NCBI RefSeq assembly: GCF_003339525.1
Contig: NZ_CP031124.1
Coordinates: forward strand, 1,240,001-1,304,000
DNA: 64,000 nt
DNA from: Ephemeroptericola cinctiostellae
GTDB lineage: Bacteria; Pseudomonadota; Gammaproteobacteria; Burkholderiales; Burkholderiaceae
Direction: 5' to 3'
Below the pieces are notes generated by a model. It worked only from the letters and a program-made list of their open reading frames with translations. It was not told the origin of the DNA and made no database searches. The translations under genes and the position numbers were made by a program. Shown here one piece after another: positions 55,190-64,000 of the stretch (the stretch's first letter is position 1; each line of letters opens with the position of its first letter).

Positions 55190-56377
55190 TTAGAAAAAGG
55201 CTTGAATCCCTGTTTGAGCGCGACCCAAAATCAAGGCGTGGATGTCGTGTGTGCCTTCATAAGTGTTGACCACTTCTAAGTTCACCAAATGTCGAGCCAC
55301 ACCAAATTCGTCGGCAATGCCATTGCCACCGAGCATGTCGCGGGCAAGGCGGGCGACATCAAGGGCTTTGCCACAGGAATTGCGTTTCATCATTGAAGTG
55401 ATTTCAACAGCAGCCTTGCCTTCTTCTTTCAGTCGACCAAGGCGCAAGCAACCTTGCAAGGCCAAAGTGATTTCAGTTTGCATGTCGGCCAATTTCTTTT
55501 GGATCAGTTGATTGGCCGCTAAAGGGCGACCGAATTGTTTCCGGTCGAGCACGTATTGGCGAGCGGTATGCCAGCAATCGGTTGCTGCACCGAGCGCGCC
55601 CCAAGCGATGCCGTAGCGGGCTGAGTTTAAGCAGGTGAATGGACCTTTGAGGCCGCGCACGTCTGGGAATGCATTTTCTTCGGGAACAAAGACCTCGTCC
55701 ATGACGATCTCGCCTGTGATGGAGGCGCGCAATCCGACTTTGCCGTGAATGGCGGGTGCGCTTAAACCTTTCCAGCCTTTTTCAAGGATGAAGCCTCGGA
55801 TTTCACCTTCGTCGTCTTTTGCCCAAACAACAAAGACATCGGCGATTGGCGAGTTGGTGATCCACATTTTTTGCCCGCTAAGTGAATAACCACCATCGAC
55901 TTTTTTGGCGCGGGTTTGCATGCTGCCTGGATCTGATCCGTGGTTGGGCTCAGTCAAGCCGAAACAGCCAATCCATTCGCCTGCTGCGAGTTTGTGCAGG
56001 TATTTCTGTTTTTGTGCCTCACTGCCAAATTTTTCAATCGGTACCATGACCAATGAACTTTGTACGCTCATCATGGAGCGATAACCCGAATCGACTTGCT
56101 CGACGGCATAGGCGATTAATCCATAGCATACGTCGTTCAAGCCTGACCCACCATATTCTGGCGCAATGGTGGCGCCGAGCAAGCCGAGTTCGCCCATCTC
56201 TGCAAAAATGGCAGGATCCGTTGATTCGTTGCGGAAGGCATTGAGGACACGTGGTTTGAGTTTTTCCTGAGCATAAGCAGTGGCGGTGTCCCAAACCATG
56301 CGCTCTTCATCGGTCAGTTGTTCGCGTAACAATAAAACGTCATCCCAAATGAAACTTGCACGAGCAGTTGTGGCCAT
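55190..56377 (-). CDS. gcdH: Glutaryl-CoA dehydrogenase
   Basis: A 395-residue acyl-CoA dehydrogenase. It has [100 protein letters not shown] and [16 protein letters not shown], and the catalytic Glu in [18 protein letters not shown]. These fit GcdH, which oxidises and decarboxylates glutaryl-CoA to crotonyl-CoA in lysine/tryptophan breakdown, using FAD and ETF. ATG 56377 follows AAGGAG by 6 bases. An operator-like palindrome lies at 56421, shared with the mdh/gntR interval. Confidence 0.92.
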   Translation of the reverse strand: MATTARASFIWDDVLLLREQLTDEERMVWDTATAYAQEKLKPRVLNAFRNESTDPAIFAEMGELGLLGATIAPEYGGSGLNDVCYGLIAYAVEQVDSGYRSMMSVQSSLVMVPIEKFGSEAQKQKYLHKLAAGEWIGCFGLTEPNHGSDPGSMQTRAKKVDGGYSLSGQKMWITNSPIADVFVVWAKDDEGEIRGFILEKGWKGLSAPAIHGKVGLRASITGEIVMDEVFVPEENAFPDVRGLKGPFTCLNSARYGIAWGALGAATDCWHTARQYVLDRKQFGRPLAANQLIQKKLADMQTEITLALQGCLRLGRLKEEGKAAVEITSMMKRNSCGKALDVARLARDMLGGNGIADEFGVARHLVNLEVVNTYEGTHDIHALILGRAQTGIQAFF

Positions 56378-56420
56378 GGTGTTCTCCTTAAAGATTAAAT
56401 TTGATGGATCCATCATCCTC

Positions 56421-56436
56421 TGTCTTATATAAGAAT
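56421..56436. promoter_or_regulatory. Candidate GntR-family operator upstream of gcdH
   Basis: TGTCTTATATAAGAAT contains the perfect palindrome TCTTATATAAGA, 44 bp upstream of the gcdH ATG. It matches the 39231 site at 13 of the first 14 bases. Confidence 0.5.
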
Positions 56437-56669
56437 ACAAGAGCCACTTTTTTTTGCAGCTTGGAACTATTTCACCTTTTTTTATTTGGAAAATGCAATT
56501 TTAAAGGGAATGAAGTTTAATATAACTTATGATTTGTTTGTAAACGATGGTGTTTTTTATAGTTTTGTTTTAACTTTCAATTTAAATGTATATCTTGATG
56601 TGTGTTTATTGTATGTAATTGCGACGCATTGTCCTTATTTGATTTTCTGTCAAGCGGCATAAAATTAGG

Positions 56670-57322
56670 TTAAATACCAGTCCAAGATTTGAGTATTTTA
56701 AACTGATTTTTTGGAGTGCCGTAGTTAAATCTAAACTCACCCTCTTTCAGGAACAAAGGAAAGGTTTTTTGGTTAATTTCATTGTATTTTCGCAGTACAC
56801 GTTTGGCTTGATTCCAAAAATTCTCAACGCCATTGATGTGGTTTTTACCTGTAGCAAACAATCGAGAATGATTGATGCGCTCATGATAAAAGCCGCTCAC
56901 ATCCAAAGCATTGTAACTGCGACAACAATCAGTATAAACCACGCTGTCAGGCGCGATTTTGCTAGTAATAATGGGCATTAGCGTAGATGCTTTGGTATCG
57001 ACAACGACTTTGGTATAAGCTTTACCGCCGCGTTTTAAGATCCCAAACACAGCCGTTTTACCAGCCGCACCACGCCACGTCGACCTTTACGAGCACCAGC
57101 AAAGTAACTCTCGTCAAGTTCAACGTGACCTTCAAAGACTTCATCAGCCTCCAGTTCTAAATGATAGGCAATGATTGCTCTGATTTTGCGGTAAAACAAG
57201 GCCGCACTGTTTGGCTGTATGCCGAGTAAATCGGCAGCCGAACGTGCGGTCACTTCGAGCACAAAATACTCAAGTAACCTACGTTGGGTATTTTTGCTTA
57301 ACTTACAATGGGTTAGTTTCAT
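56670..57322 (-). pseudogene. IS1595-family transposase, frameshifted
   Basis: Two overlapping frames make one transposase. The N-terminal part (57322-57038) has a zinc-less helix-turn-helix region (LEYFVLEVTARSAADLLGIQ) and the first Asp in HVELDESYFAGARKGRRG. The C-terminal part (from the 57050 region to 56670) has VFGILKRGGKAYTKVVVDTK, the second Asp in VVYTDCCRSYNAL, and the Asn/Glu of the DDNE motif in HINGVENFWNQAKRVLRKYN. Near 57071-57080 the frame slips; restoring one C (GGCCGTGGT) would give the expected GRRGRGAAGKTAVFGILKR. It is a decayed copy; no slippery heptamer for programmed frameshifting is seen. Confidence 0.82.
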
Positions 57323-57360
57323 TTTATTAGCATATCATGATGCTAATTTACTACACCCCC
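57323..57360 (-). mobile_element. Probable right end of the IS1595-family element
   Basis: Read inward the end is GGGGGTGTAGTAAATTAGCA, immediately next to the pgaC remnant at 57361. A matching inverted copy near 56600-56669 was not found, so the other end is lost or too diverged. Confidence 0.5.
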
Positions 57361-57504
57361 AAGTTTTTTTGGTGCATTTGGTACCCATTTGCTTATTGGT
57401 TACTGAACTTCACCACCATGTGCATCGCTGTGCCTCGGGCGTTGCTCAAGAAAAAAGGGCAACTTGCGGTATGGGAAAGCCCTGGCCGAGGTCAAAGCAT
57501 CTAG
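57361..57504 (+). pseudogene. pgaC: Remnant of pgaC (C-terminal end of PNAG synthase)
   Basis: The plus strand encodes 47 residues ending in TAG at 57502: FFWCIWYPFAYWLLNFTTMC, then VPRALLKKKGQLAVWESPGR and GQSI. A last membrane helix, a basic PRALL stretch and a final W-x-SP-x-RG motif are the C-terminus of PgaC/IcaA-type glycosyltransferases, which polymerise poly-beta-1,6-N-acetylglucosamine. The reading frame is cut off at the IS end, and no upstream pgaC sequence exists on the far side of the IS. Confidence 0.62.
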
Positions 57505-57514
57505 GGAGAAAAAC

Positions 57515-57673
57515 ATGACAAAAACCACAGAACGAAAACTGTTGAGCCAGCGCATGATCATCAATCAATCAAACAAACGATCCTGGTCTTTTAGGATGCG
57601 TGATGTGTTGATTGTTGGCTGCGCATGGGGCATATGGTTGTTTGTTGCATGGCAGGTGGCTGTTTTAAAATAA
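57515..57673 (+). pseudogene. pgaD: Truncated pgaD-like gene
   Basis: ATG 57515 follows GGGAG by 6 bases and 10 bp after the pgaC stop. The 52-residue product (QRMIINQSNKRSWSFRMRD, then the helix VLIVGCAWGIWLFVAWQVAV) matches the start of PgaD (an II[ND]-x-RPW/RSW segment followed by a Trp-rich helix) but stops after the first membrane segment. Complete PgaD is about 130-170 residues with two helices. It cannot work without pgaC in any case. Confidence 0.5.
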
Positions 57674-57945
57674 AGGGGGCAGAGAAAAGGCAAACCTGCT
57701 TTTTCGTGCTACAAATTGAAGTCAAACTGTTTTGAGTCGCACATGTTCATCAAAACAGTGCCAGAAAAATACAGGGTATTTGCATTAAACTGTGCCGTAC
57801 CCTGTTTGCATGCCTTTTGGTCTGCGACACCTTAAAAAAGAAGGGGATGTCTGATATAATGGCGATTCTTTTACGCCTTTCAAAAACGACGCAAGTGCAC
57901 CGATTGCCGAATCGCCAAGTTTTTTGATCTATTTTAGGATTGTCC
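57674..57945. other. Region between pgaD remnant and purL
   Basis: 272 bp in which I see no gene. It should hold the purL promoter; ATATAATGG (57855-57863) contains a TATAAT-like -10 about 85 bp before the ATG. Confidence 0.4.
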
Positions 57946-60900
57946 ATGTCTGTCATCACCCATTTGCACGGCTCGCGTGCTTTGTCTGATTTTCGCGTAT
58001 CGCGTTTACTGAACCGTTTTGCCGCCCTGAACCCTGATATCGTCGGGGTTCAGTCGCGTTATGTGCACTACATTTGGTCGAATGAAGCGTTGTCGGCGCG
58101 CGACCTTGAGGTGCTCAAGGGTTTGTTGGCGTATGGTGAAGAAGGCATTGATGCGACGGTGGCACACGTGGATTTGACCGTTGTGCCGCGCATCGGTACG
58201 ATCTCGCCATGGGCGAGTAAAGCGACGGACATCGCGCATAATGCAGGTTTGACGCACATTCGCCGCATTGAACGTGGGATTGAATATGGTTTGTTGGTCA
58301 AAAAAGGTCTGTTGGGCAATAAAAAGCTCAGTGCGGCGGACATCGAAGTCGCCAGTGTTTTAATGCATGATCGCATGACTGAATCGGTGTGCGTGGGTGA
58401 GTTTGATGGTGTGGCGTTGTTTAACGATTTGCCGAGCAAACCTTTGTTGACCATCCCTGTGTTGACCGAGGGCAAAGCCGCTTTAGAATACGCGAATACA
58501 GATTTGGGCTTGGCCTTATCAGACGATGAGGTGGATTATTTGCTTGACGCGTATTTGAATCTGCAACGTGATCCGACCGATGTCGAGCTGATGATGTTTG
58601 CACAAGCGAATTCTGAACATTGCCGTCACAAAATTTTCAACGCCGACTTCATCATCGACGGTGAAGCGCAACCGATCGGTTTGTTCAAAATGATTCGCAA
58701 CACCCACCAGCTCAATCCTGCTGGTGATGTGGTCGCGTATGATGACAACGCAGCGGTGATGGCGGGTGCGACAGTGCAACGCTTTTATCCTGACGCGAAC
58801 GGCGTGTACCAAGGCAACAATGCCTTGACGCATACATTGATGAAAGTCGAAACGCACAATCACCCCACAGCGATTGCACCGTTTTCAGGTGCGGCCACAG
58901 GTTCGGGTGGTGAAATCCGTGATGAAGGCGCAACAGGACAGGGTTCTAAGCCAAAAGTCGGTTTAACTGGTTTCACCGTGTCAAATCTGAATTTACCCGA
59001 TGCGCCACGCGCTTGGGAAGTGGCGTATGGCAAGCCCGAACGCATCGTTTCAGCCTTGGACATCATGCTCGAAGGCCCCATTGGTGGTGCGGCGTTTAAT
59101 AATGAATTTGGTCGTGCCAACCTTGCAGGTTATTTCCGTACGTTTGAGCAGCCGATTGGCGACGTGACTTATGGTTATCACAAACCAATCATGATTGCGG
59201 GTGGCATCGGTAACATCGACGACAGTCACATTGGCAAAAAAGATTTACCCGAGGGTGCGCTGTTGATTCAGCTCGGCGGCCCTGGTATGAAAATTGGTCT
59301 GGGCGGCGGTGCGGCATCGAGCATGGGTGCAGGTTCTAACAGTGCAGCACTTGACTTTGATTCTGTTCAACGCGGCAATCCCGAAATCCAACGCCGTGCA
59401 CAAGAGGTCATCGACCGTTGCTGGCAGCGTGGTGCAGAGAATCCGATATTGTCCATTCATGATGTGGGCGCGGGCGGCATTTCCAATGCTTTTCCTGAAA
59501 TCGTTCACGGTGCACACCGTGGTGCAGTGTTTGATTTGAATCTCGTTCAGCTTGAGGAATCTGGTCTCAGCCCGCGTGAAATTTGGAGCAATGAAGCGCA
59601 AGAACGTTATGTCATGTCGATTTTGCCTGAATCATTGGCGTGGTTTGCCGATGCGTGCGAACGTGAGCGTTGCCCATTTGCGGTGATCGGCTCAGTGACT
59701 GCGGAGCAACAACTCATCGTCAAAGACTCGCGTGACGATGTACAAAACCCATGTGAGCCTGTGGACATGCCGATGGATGTGCTGCTCGGTAAACCGCCTA
59801 AAATGACCCGTGACGTGAAGCGCGTCGAGACCAAAGGTGAGGCGATTGATTTGGTCGGTTTGGATCTTGAGCAAGCTGCGCTCGAAGTCATGCGTCACCC
59901 AACCGTGGCTTCAAAATCATTCCTCATCACCATCGGTGATCGCTCTGTCGGTGGCATGACCGCGCGCGATCAGATGGTCGGGCCGTACCAAGTGCCCGTG
60001 GCCGATTGTGCTGTATCTTTGCGTGATTACGTCGGCACGCTCGGTGAGGCTTTTGCGATGGGCGAGCGCACGCCGCTGGCGGTGCTCGATGCACCTGCAT
60101 CGGGTCGCATGGCGATTGCTGAAGCGATCACGAACATTGCTGCGGCACCGATTGAAAACATCAGCCAAATCAAGTTGTCCGCCAACTGGATGGCAGCTTG
60201 TGGTGTCGATGGTGAAGATGCGAAGTTGTATGACACCGTGCATGCAGTTGGTATGGAATTGTGTCCCGCATTGGGCATTTCGATTCCCGTGGGCAAAGAT
60301 TCATTGTCCATGCAAACCAAATGGAATGACAACGAAGGCAACAAAACTGTTCGCTCTCCGGTGTCATTGATCGTCACCAGCTTCGCGCCCGTGACGGATG
60401 TGCGCAAAACCCTCACGCCTGAATTAAGTAAAGACGTGGGCGCAACAATGCTGGTGTTGATCGACTTGGCCAAAGGCAAAACCCGTATGGGCTTGTCCAT
60501 TCTCGCCCAAGTCACCCGTCAAGTTGGCGACAGTGTGCCAGACCTCGACGATGCCGACATGCTGAAAAATGCATTTGCTGCCGTGCAAACACTGAACGCG
60601 AAAAATTTAGCCCTCGCCTACCATGACAAGAGTGATGGTGGCTTATTCGCCACCGTTGCTGAAATGGCCTTCGCCGCACAAACATCGGTCTCGATCAATG
60701 CGGATCTGTTGACCATTGATCCAAACACAGCCGATGCGGGTGATTTCAAAATCAGCGGCGTACAAATGTCCGTGCAACGTGCAGAAAAACTCATGCAAGC
60801 CTTGTTCAACGAAGAACTGGGCATGGTGATTCAGGTCAAAAAAGATCAAATTGGTGACGTGATGGATGTACTTCGCGCCCACGATCTCGGCGCACACAGC

Positions 60901-61929
60901 CATGTGGTCGGACAAGTGATTCCAAGCACTCAAGCCGAAGCGCAGCTGAGCGTATGGCAAGATGGCGAAGCCAAATTGAAATTACCACTTGCTGTTTTGC
61001 ACGCCGCATGGCAAGAAACCAGTTTCCACATCGCCAAACTGCGTGACAATCCCGCGTGTGTTGAACAAGAGTACGCGCAAGCGCCACAGCCGCTCACGCC
61101 CAAACTGATGTTTGCACCCGATGCCAACGCACACAGCGCCTACCTCAACGTCGCCAATAAACCGAAAGTCGCTATTTTGCGCGAACAAGGGGTCAATGGT
61201 CACGTCGAAATGGCCGCCGCATTCACACATGTCGGATTTGATGCGGTCGACGTCCACATGAGCGATCTGCTCGCAGGCCGAGTGAATTTGAACGACATGC
61301 GTGGCCTCGTCGCCTGTGGTGGCTTCTCTTACGGTGATGTGCTCGGTGCAGGTGAAGGCTGGGCAAAAACGATCTTGTTCAACGACAATGTGCGTGAGCA
61401 ATTCGCCCAGTTTTTCGCTCGTCCAGATACGTTCAGCCTTGGCGTGTGTAACGGTTGCCAAATGATGAGCAACCTCAAAGACATCATCCCTGGCGCAGAC
61501 CATTGGCCAAAATTCGTGCGCAACCGCTCGGAACAATATGAAGCCCGCCTTGTACAAGTCGAAATCACTGAATCACCCTCGATTTTGCTCAAAGGCATGA
61601 CAGGCAGCGTCCTTCCGATCGTCATCAGCCACGGTGAAGGACGCGCCAGCTACGCCAACGCAGATGACCTCACGCAAATGCAGAGCACAAGTAAAGCCAG
61701 CCTGCGTTACGTTGATGCCGCCCACAACGCCACCGAACACTACCCCATGAACCCGAACGGTGCACCCCTCGGTTTAAATGGCTTCACTTCCGCCGATGGT
61801 CGTGTCCTCATCATGATGCCGCATCCCGAACGCGTTTACCGTGCTGAACTGTTTTCGTACAAGCCAAGTGAGTGGGATGTGTCGCCGTGGTTGCAGTTGT
61901 TCCAGAATGCGCGGGAGTGGGTGGGTTGA
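57946..61929 (+). CDS. purL: Phosphoribosylformylglycinamidine synthase
   Basis: A 1327-residue single-chain FGAM synthase that converts FGAR, glutamine and ATP to FGAM in purine synthesis. N-terminal linker, then AIRS-like domains (MMFAQANSEHCRHKIFNADF, VETHNHPTAIAPFSGAATGS, GGEIRDEGATGQGSKPK, LSIHDVGAGGISNAFPEIVH). The C-terminal glutaminase has LVACGGFSYGDVLGAGEGWA, the nucleophile Cys in LGVCNGCQMMSNLKDI, and His/Glu in MMPHPERVYRAE. ATG 57946 with TAGGA 6 bases upstream. Length is typical of the large proteobacterial form. Confidence 0.97.
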   Translation: MSVITHLHGSRALSDFRVSRLLNRFAALNPDIVGVQSRYVHYIWSNEALSARDLEVLKGLLAYGEEGIDATVAHVDLTVVPRIGTISPWASKATDIAHNAGLTHIRRIERGIEYGLLVKKGLLGNKKLSAADIEVASVLMHDRMTESVCVGEFDGVALFNDLPSKPLLTIPVLTEGKAALEYANTDLGLALSDDEVDYLLDAYLNLQRDPTDVELMMFAQANSEHCRHKIFNADFIIDGEAQPIGLFKMIRNTHQLNPAGDVVAYDDNAAVMAGATVQRFYPDANGVYQGNNALTHTLMKVETHNHPTAIAPFSGAATGSGGEIRDEGATGQGSKPKVGLTGFTVSNLNLPDAPRAWEVAYGKPERIVSALDIMLEGPIGGAAFNNEFGRANLAGYFRTFEQPIGDVTYGYHKPIMIAGGIGNIDDSHIGKKDLPEGALLIQLGGPGMKIGLGGGAASSMGAGSNSAALDFDSVQRGNPEIQRRAQEVIDRCWQRGAENPILSIHDVGAGGISNAFPEIVHGAHRGAVFDLNLVQLEESGLSPREIWSNEAQERYVMSILPESLAWFADACERERCPFAVIGSVTAEQQLIVKDSRDDVQNPCEPVDMPMDVLLGKPPKMTRDVKRVETKGEAIDLVGLDLEQAALEVMRHPTVASKSFLITIGDRSVGGMTARDQMVGPYQVPVADCAVSLRDYVGTLGEAFAMGERTPLAVLDAPASGRMAIAEAITNIAAAPIENISQIKLSANWMAACGVDGEDAKLYDTVHAVGMELCPALGISIPVGKDSLSMQTKWNDNEGNKTVRSPVSLIVTSFAPVTDVRKTLTPELSKDVGATMLVLIDLAKGKTRMGLSILAQVTRQVGDSVPDLDDADMLKNAFAAVQTLNAKNLALAYHDKSDGGLFATVAEMAFAAQTSVSINADLLTIDPNTADAGDFKISGVQMSVQRAEKLMQALFNEELGMVIQVKKDQIGDVMDVLRAHDLGAHSHVVGQVIPSTQAEAQLSVWQDGEAKLKLPLAVLHAAWQETSFHIAKLRDNPACVEQEYAQAPQPLTPKLMFAPDANAHSAYLNVANKPKVAILREQGVNGHVEMAAAFTHVGFDAVDVHMSDLLAGRVNLNDMRGLVACGGFSYGDVLGAGEGWAKTILFNDNVREQFAQFFARPDTFSLGVCNGCQMMSNLKDIIPGADHWPKFVRNRSEQYEARLVQVEITESPSILLKGMTGSVLPIVISHGEGRASYANADDLTQMQSTSKASLRYVDAAHNATEHYPMNPNGAPLGLNGFTSADGRVLIMMPHPERVYRAELFSYKPSEWDVSPWLQLFQNAREWVG

Positions 61930-62034
61930 TGTGTGAGTTATCCATCAAAAAAGCATCACTCACTTAGAAGTAGACATTCCTCATAAGCCACAGCAAGGAT
62001 AATGTCTACTAAAAATTCAAAATAGAGCGAAAGC

Positions 62035-62060
62035 CTGTCGTTCCTTAAACAGAACGACAG
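62035..62060. repeat. Inverted repeat downstream of purL
   Basis: CTGTCGTTC and GAACGACAG (9 bp arms, 8-base loop). No T-run; it may belong to the IS relic that follows. Confidence 0.45.
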
Positions 62061-62061
62061 C

Positions 62062-62136
62062 ACTGCACCCATGCTCACCGTGTCAGAATGTGGCATGAGC
62101 AGTGCCACATTTCACAAGTGGCGTAAGTCAATTTTG
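62062..62136 (+). pseudogene. IS3-family orfA fragment
   Basis: The plus strand reads APMLTVSECGMSSATFHKWR followed by KS, closely resembling the helix-turn-helix of IS3-family OrfA proteins (x-C-R-E-x-GMSSATFYKWR). Only about 25 codons remain, with no start, no orfB and no clear ends. Confidence 0.6.
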
Positions 62137-62184
62137 TCCATCATTCGGTGGGCTACCCTTTGGCTAACCCACCCCTGCTTAAAC

Positions 62185-63141
62185 TCACTGCTTTTGTCGG
62201 CTGCTCATCAAGCTCAAACCAATCGATGAACCCAGAATCAGGCCGACAGCACCCAATGACCAACTTGTTGGGATTTTATAAAAGCCCATCATGAGCATTT
62301 TAATTCCAACGAAAATCAAAACGAATGCCAAACCATATTTGAGCAAGTGAAAACGCTCATTCATATCTGCTAGCAAAAAGTACAAAGCCCTTAAACCCAT
62401 GATCGCAAAAATATTCGAGGTGAACACAATGAATGGATCTGTGGTAATGGCGAAAATCGCAGGAATGCTGTCCACAGCAAAAATCAAATCTGTCACTTCA
62501 ATCATCACAACAACCAGAGCCAGCGGTGTAAACCAGCGCACCCCATTTTTCATGATCGAGAATTTTTCACCATGAAAATCATCGGTAACGCGCAAATGAC
62601 TGCGCAACCATTTGAGCAAAAAGTTTTTGTCCAAATCAACTTCATGATCCGCGAACAATAACATTTTCGCCCCTGTGATCAACAAAAATGCACCAAAAAC
62701 ATAAAGCACCCAATGAAACTGGCTGATCAATACCGATCCTGCAAAAATCATCACCGCGCGCATCACAATCGCACCCAAGACACCGTATAACAGCACGCGC
62801 CGTTGGTATTCCACAGGGACAGAAAAATAGCCAAAGACCATCAAAAATACAAAAATATTGTCAATGGACAATGCTTTCTCGATTAAATAACCTGTTAAAA
62901 AAGCAGTCGCTTGCTCATTCGCCAGCTCAACACCCGCCGTTCTGTTTAAATACCACCACAACAAACCCGCAAATAAAAACGCCAAGGCAAACCAAGTCAG
63001 TGACCATGAAATGGCTTGTTTGGTCGTCACCTTTTGACTGTTTTTACCACCCAAGACAAACAGGTCAATTGCCAAAGCCAGCAGCACAAACAGCATAAAT
63101 CCACCCCACATCCAAGGGGTTGCTATTGTCATCAAATTCAT
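62185..63141 (-). CDS. TerC family integral membrane protein
   Basis: A 318-residue protein with about nine transmembrane helices. Typical TerC/Alx signatures: MLFVLLALAIDLFVLGGK, FLTGYLIEKALSIDNIFVFL (acidic residues in the membrane), RVLLYGVLGAIVMRAVMIFA, VVVMIEVTDLIFAVDSIPAI and SNIFAIMGLRALYFLLADM. The family includes tellurite-resistance TerC and Alx, linked to Mn2+ export and metal loading of exported proteins. ATG 63141 with AAAGGA 6 bases upstream. No yybP-ykoY riboswitch is evident in the short upstream gap. Confidence 0.9.
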   Translation of the reverse strand: MNLMTIATPWMWGGFMLFVLLALAIDLFVLGGKNSQKVTTKQAISWSLTWFALAFLFAGLLWWYLNRTAGVELANEQATAFLTGYLIEKALSIDNIFVFLMVFGYFSVPVEYQRRVLLYGVLGAIVMRAVMIFAGSVLISQFHWVLYVFGAFLLITGAKMLLFADHEVDLDKNFLLKWLRSHLRVTDDFHGEKFSIMKNGVRWFTPLALVVVMIEVTDLIFAVDSIPAIFAITTDPFIVFTSNIFAIMGLRALYFLLADMNERFHLLKYGLAFVLIFVGIKMLMMGFYKIPTSWSLGAVGLILGSSIGLSLMSSRQKQ

Positions 63142-63232
63142 TTTAATCCTTTGTAAGCACGAGGAGATGGTCAAACCAACTCCCCATGTCAAATTGTATC
63201 GTGGTTAGATACTTGTCCAATTCAAACGTTAT

Positions 63233-63793
63233 TTAATGTTTGGTTTCTTTGGTTTCTTTTGTATCAATTGCTTCAGGCATGGCGGAAGAGTGGTGATGGC
63301 TGATGAGCCATTGACCATTTTTATATTCGTACACAAAAGAATAACGGGCTCGAACGTGCTGCACCACACCGTCTTTACCAGTCAAGGCAAAAGTGTACAC
63401 GCCCACATCGTATGCTTTATTGCAACCTATTTTGACATGGCTTTTATTGATTTCCCCTTGAGGTTTTTTCTCTAGGAAATGAACAAAATAATCTTGAATT
63501 TCAGCAGGTGTGGTGCGGGGCTTGTTGGAAACAGTGGGTAACAATACGGCATCATCACTGTAATTTGCCGTGACTTTGGCGGGGTCAAGTGTTAAAAGTG
63601 AATCATTCCAACGTGTGAACAGCCGACGCACATCTGCAACCGACGTGGTATAGCAGACCTCAGCCGTGACCTGAGGTAAATCAACCTGTTTTTGAGTAAG
63701 GGTCGGTGTTTCTTGAGCAAAAGCAGCCAAAGAAGATAAGCTGAGGCTTGCAGCACATGCCCAGCGAGACCATGTAGAAATAGAGATTTTCAT
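63233..63793 (-). CDS. Secreted SgcJ/EcaC-like (SnoaL-fold) protein
   Basis: A 186-residue protein with signal peptide MKISISTWSRWACAASLSLS and cleavage after AFA. The mature domain fits the CaMKII-association / SgcJ-EcaC NTF2-like group: VADVRRLFTRWNDSLLTLDP, VTANYSDDAVLLPTVSNKPR, IQDYFVHFLEKKPQG, YTFALTGKDG and ARYSFVYEYKNGQWLISHHH. One Cys pair (EVCYTT, KIGCNKAY) may form a disulphide. Function unknown; secreted members are common in proteobacteria. It ends in a KETKETKH tail. Confidence 0.82.
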   Translation of the reverse strand: MKISISTWSRWACAASLSLSSLAAFAQETPTLTQKQVDLPQVTAEVCYTTSVADVRRLFTRWNDSLLTLDPAKVTANYSDDAVLLPTVSNKPRTTPAEIQDYFVHFLEKKPQGEINKSHVKIGCNKAYDVGVYTFALTGKDGVVQHVRARYSFVYEYKNGQWLISHHHSSAMPEAIDTKETKETKH

Positions 63794-64000
63794 ATCAACG
63801 TCCTAATCGAGTTTTAATTAATAAACCCAAGACCGTTGATAGAACAAAAAAATCACGTTGCGCAACATCGGCCTTGGTTTCAAGTCCGAAGTCTTGCCTG
63901 CGTGATTCGAGACGATGACCAATCGGTCAGTCGTATGAAGACGCTCCAATGCCGAGTGCGAAAGCACCGTAATGACGACAATTGGATGGGAGGCTACTCC
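63794..64000. other. Right window edge, unassigned
   Basis: 207 bp upstream of the SgcJ-like gene. The minus strand is open for about 59 codons at the very edge but resembles nothing I know, and an ATG on the plus strand at 63936 opens a frame to the edge. Neither is called. Confidence 0.3.

Noticed and set aside
63142..63232. yybP-ykoY manganese riboswitch ahead of terC
   Set aside because: TerC genes often carry one, and a GGGGAGTTGG stretch is present, but the gap is only ~90 bp and the conserved paired elements of the motif are not there.

Overview
The window looks like a chromosomal segment of a moderately low-GC betaproteobacterium of the order Burkholderiales. The housekeeping genes (xseB-ispA-dxs, folE2, trpE-G-D-C, glnE, mdh, GntR regulator-sdhCDAB, purL, parE) are of betaproteobacterial type, and the order citE-like / mdh / gntR / sdhCDAB matches that group. 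The genus cannot be read from the sequence alone. No rRNA, tRNA or CRISPR array was seen.

Layout. 1-5.2 kb: an MFS exporter cut by the window edge, then the isoprenoid genes ispA and dxs behind xseB, and folE2. 5.3-12.2 kb, minus strand: an EptA-type lipid A phosphoethanolamine transferase, then a tryptophan operon (trpE-trpG-trpD-trpC plus a CYTH-domain gene). This operon is headed by an unannotated 39-residue leader peptide with three Trp codons, apparently leaderless and followed by a strong hairpin: a candidate attenuator. 12.2-25.5 kb: a giant (3937-residue) trimeric autotransporter adhesin. Its ~3250-residue stalk is made of 11-, 18- and 22-residue modules and lacks Lys, Arg, His, Glu and Gln. 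It is followed by a TpgA-like periplasmic protein with BamE-like and OmpA-like domains. 25.6-33 kb: a GAF-domain regulator divergent from an iron-dependent alcohol dehydrogenase, glnE between two REP-like repeats, and a CitE/HpcH-family lyase.

33-38 kb and 44.2-46.1 kb hold two clusters of promiscuous small genes, all on the plus strand, separated by attC-like sites (inverse core RYYYAAC, long imperfect palindrome, core GTTRRRY). They are integron gene cassettes without an integrase in the window (CALIN type). They sit on either side of the mdh-gntR-sdhCDAB block. Cassette products include a trypco2-like protein, a GGCT/AIG2-like protein, a LysE exporter, a cupin, a DUF962-like membrane protein, a SnoaL-like protein, two SRPBCC proteins (one killed by an in-frame TAG), a glutathione transferase and a DUF4260 membrane protein.

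46.3-64 kb: a DEAD-box RNA helicase with two DbpA-type RNA-binding domains, parE, a DUF4124/SLT lytic transglycosylase, a Gfo/Idh/MocA oxidoreductase, an MTA/SAH-deaminase-type amidohydrolase and glutaryl-CoA dehydrogenase. Next is a frameshifted IS1595-family transposase abutting the last codons of pgaC and a truncated pgaD (a destroyed poly-N-acetylglucosamine locus), then purL, an IS3-type orfA relic, a TerC protein and a secreted SgcJ/EcaC-like protein. The biofilm and surface theme (giant adhesin kept, PNAG locus lost) and the cassette clusters are the accessory highlights.
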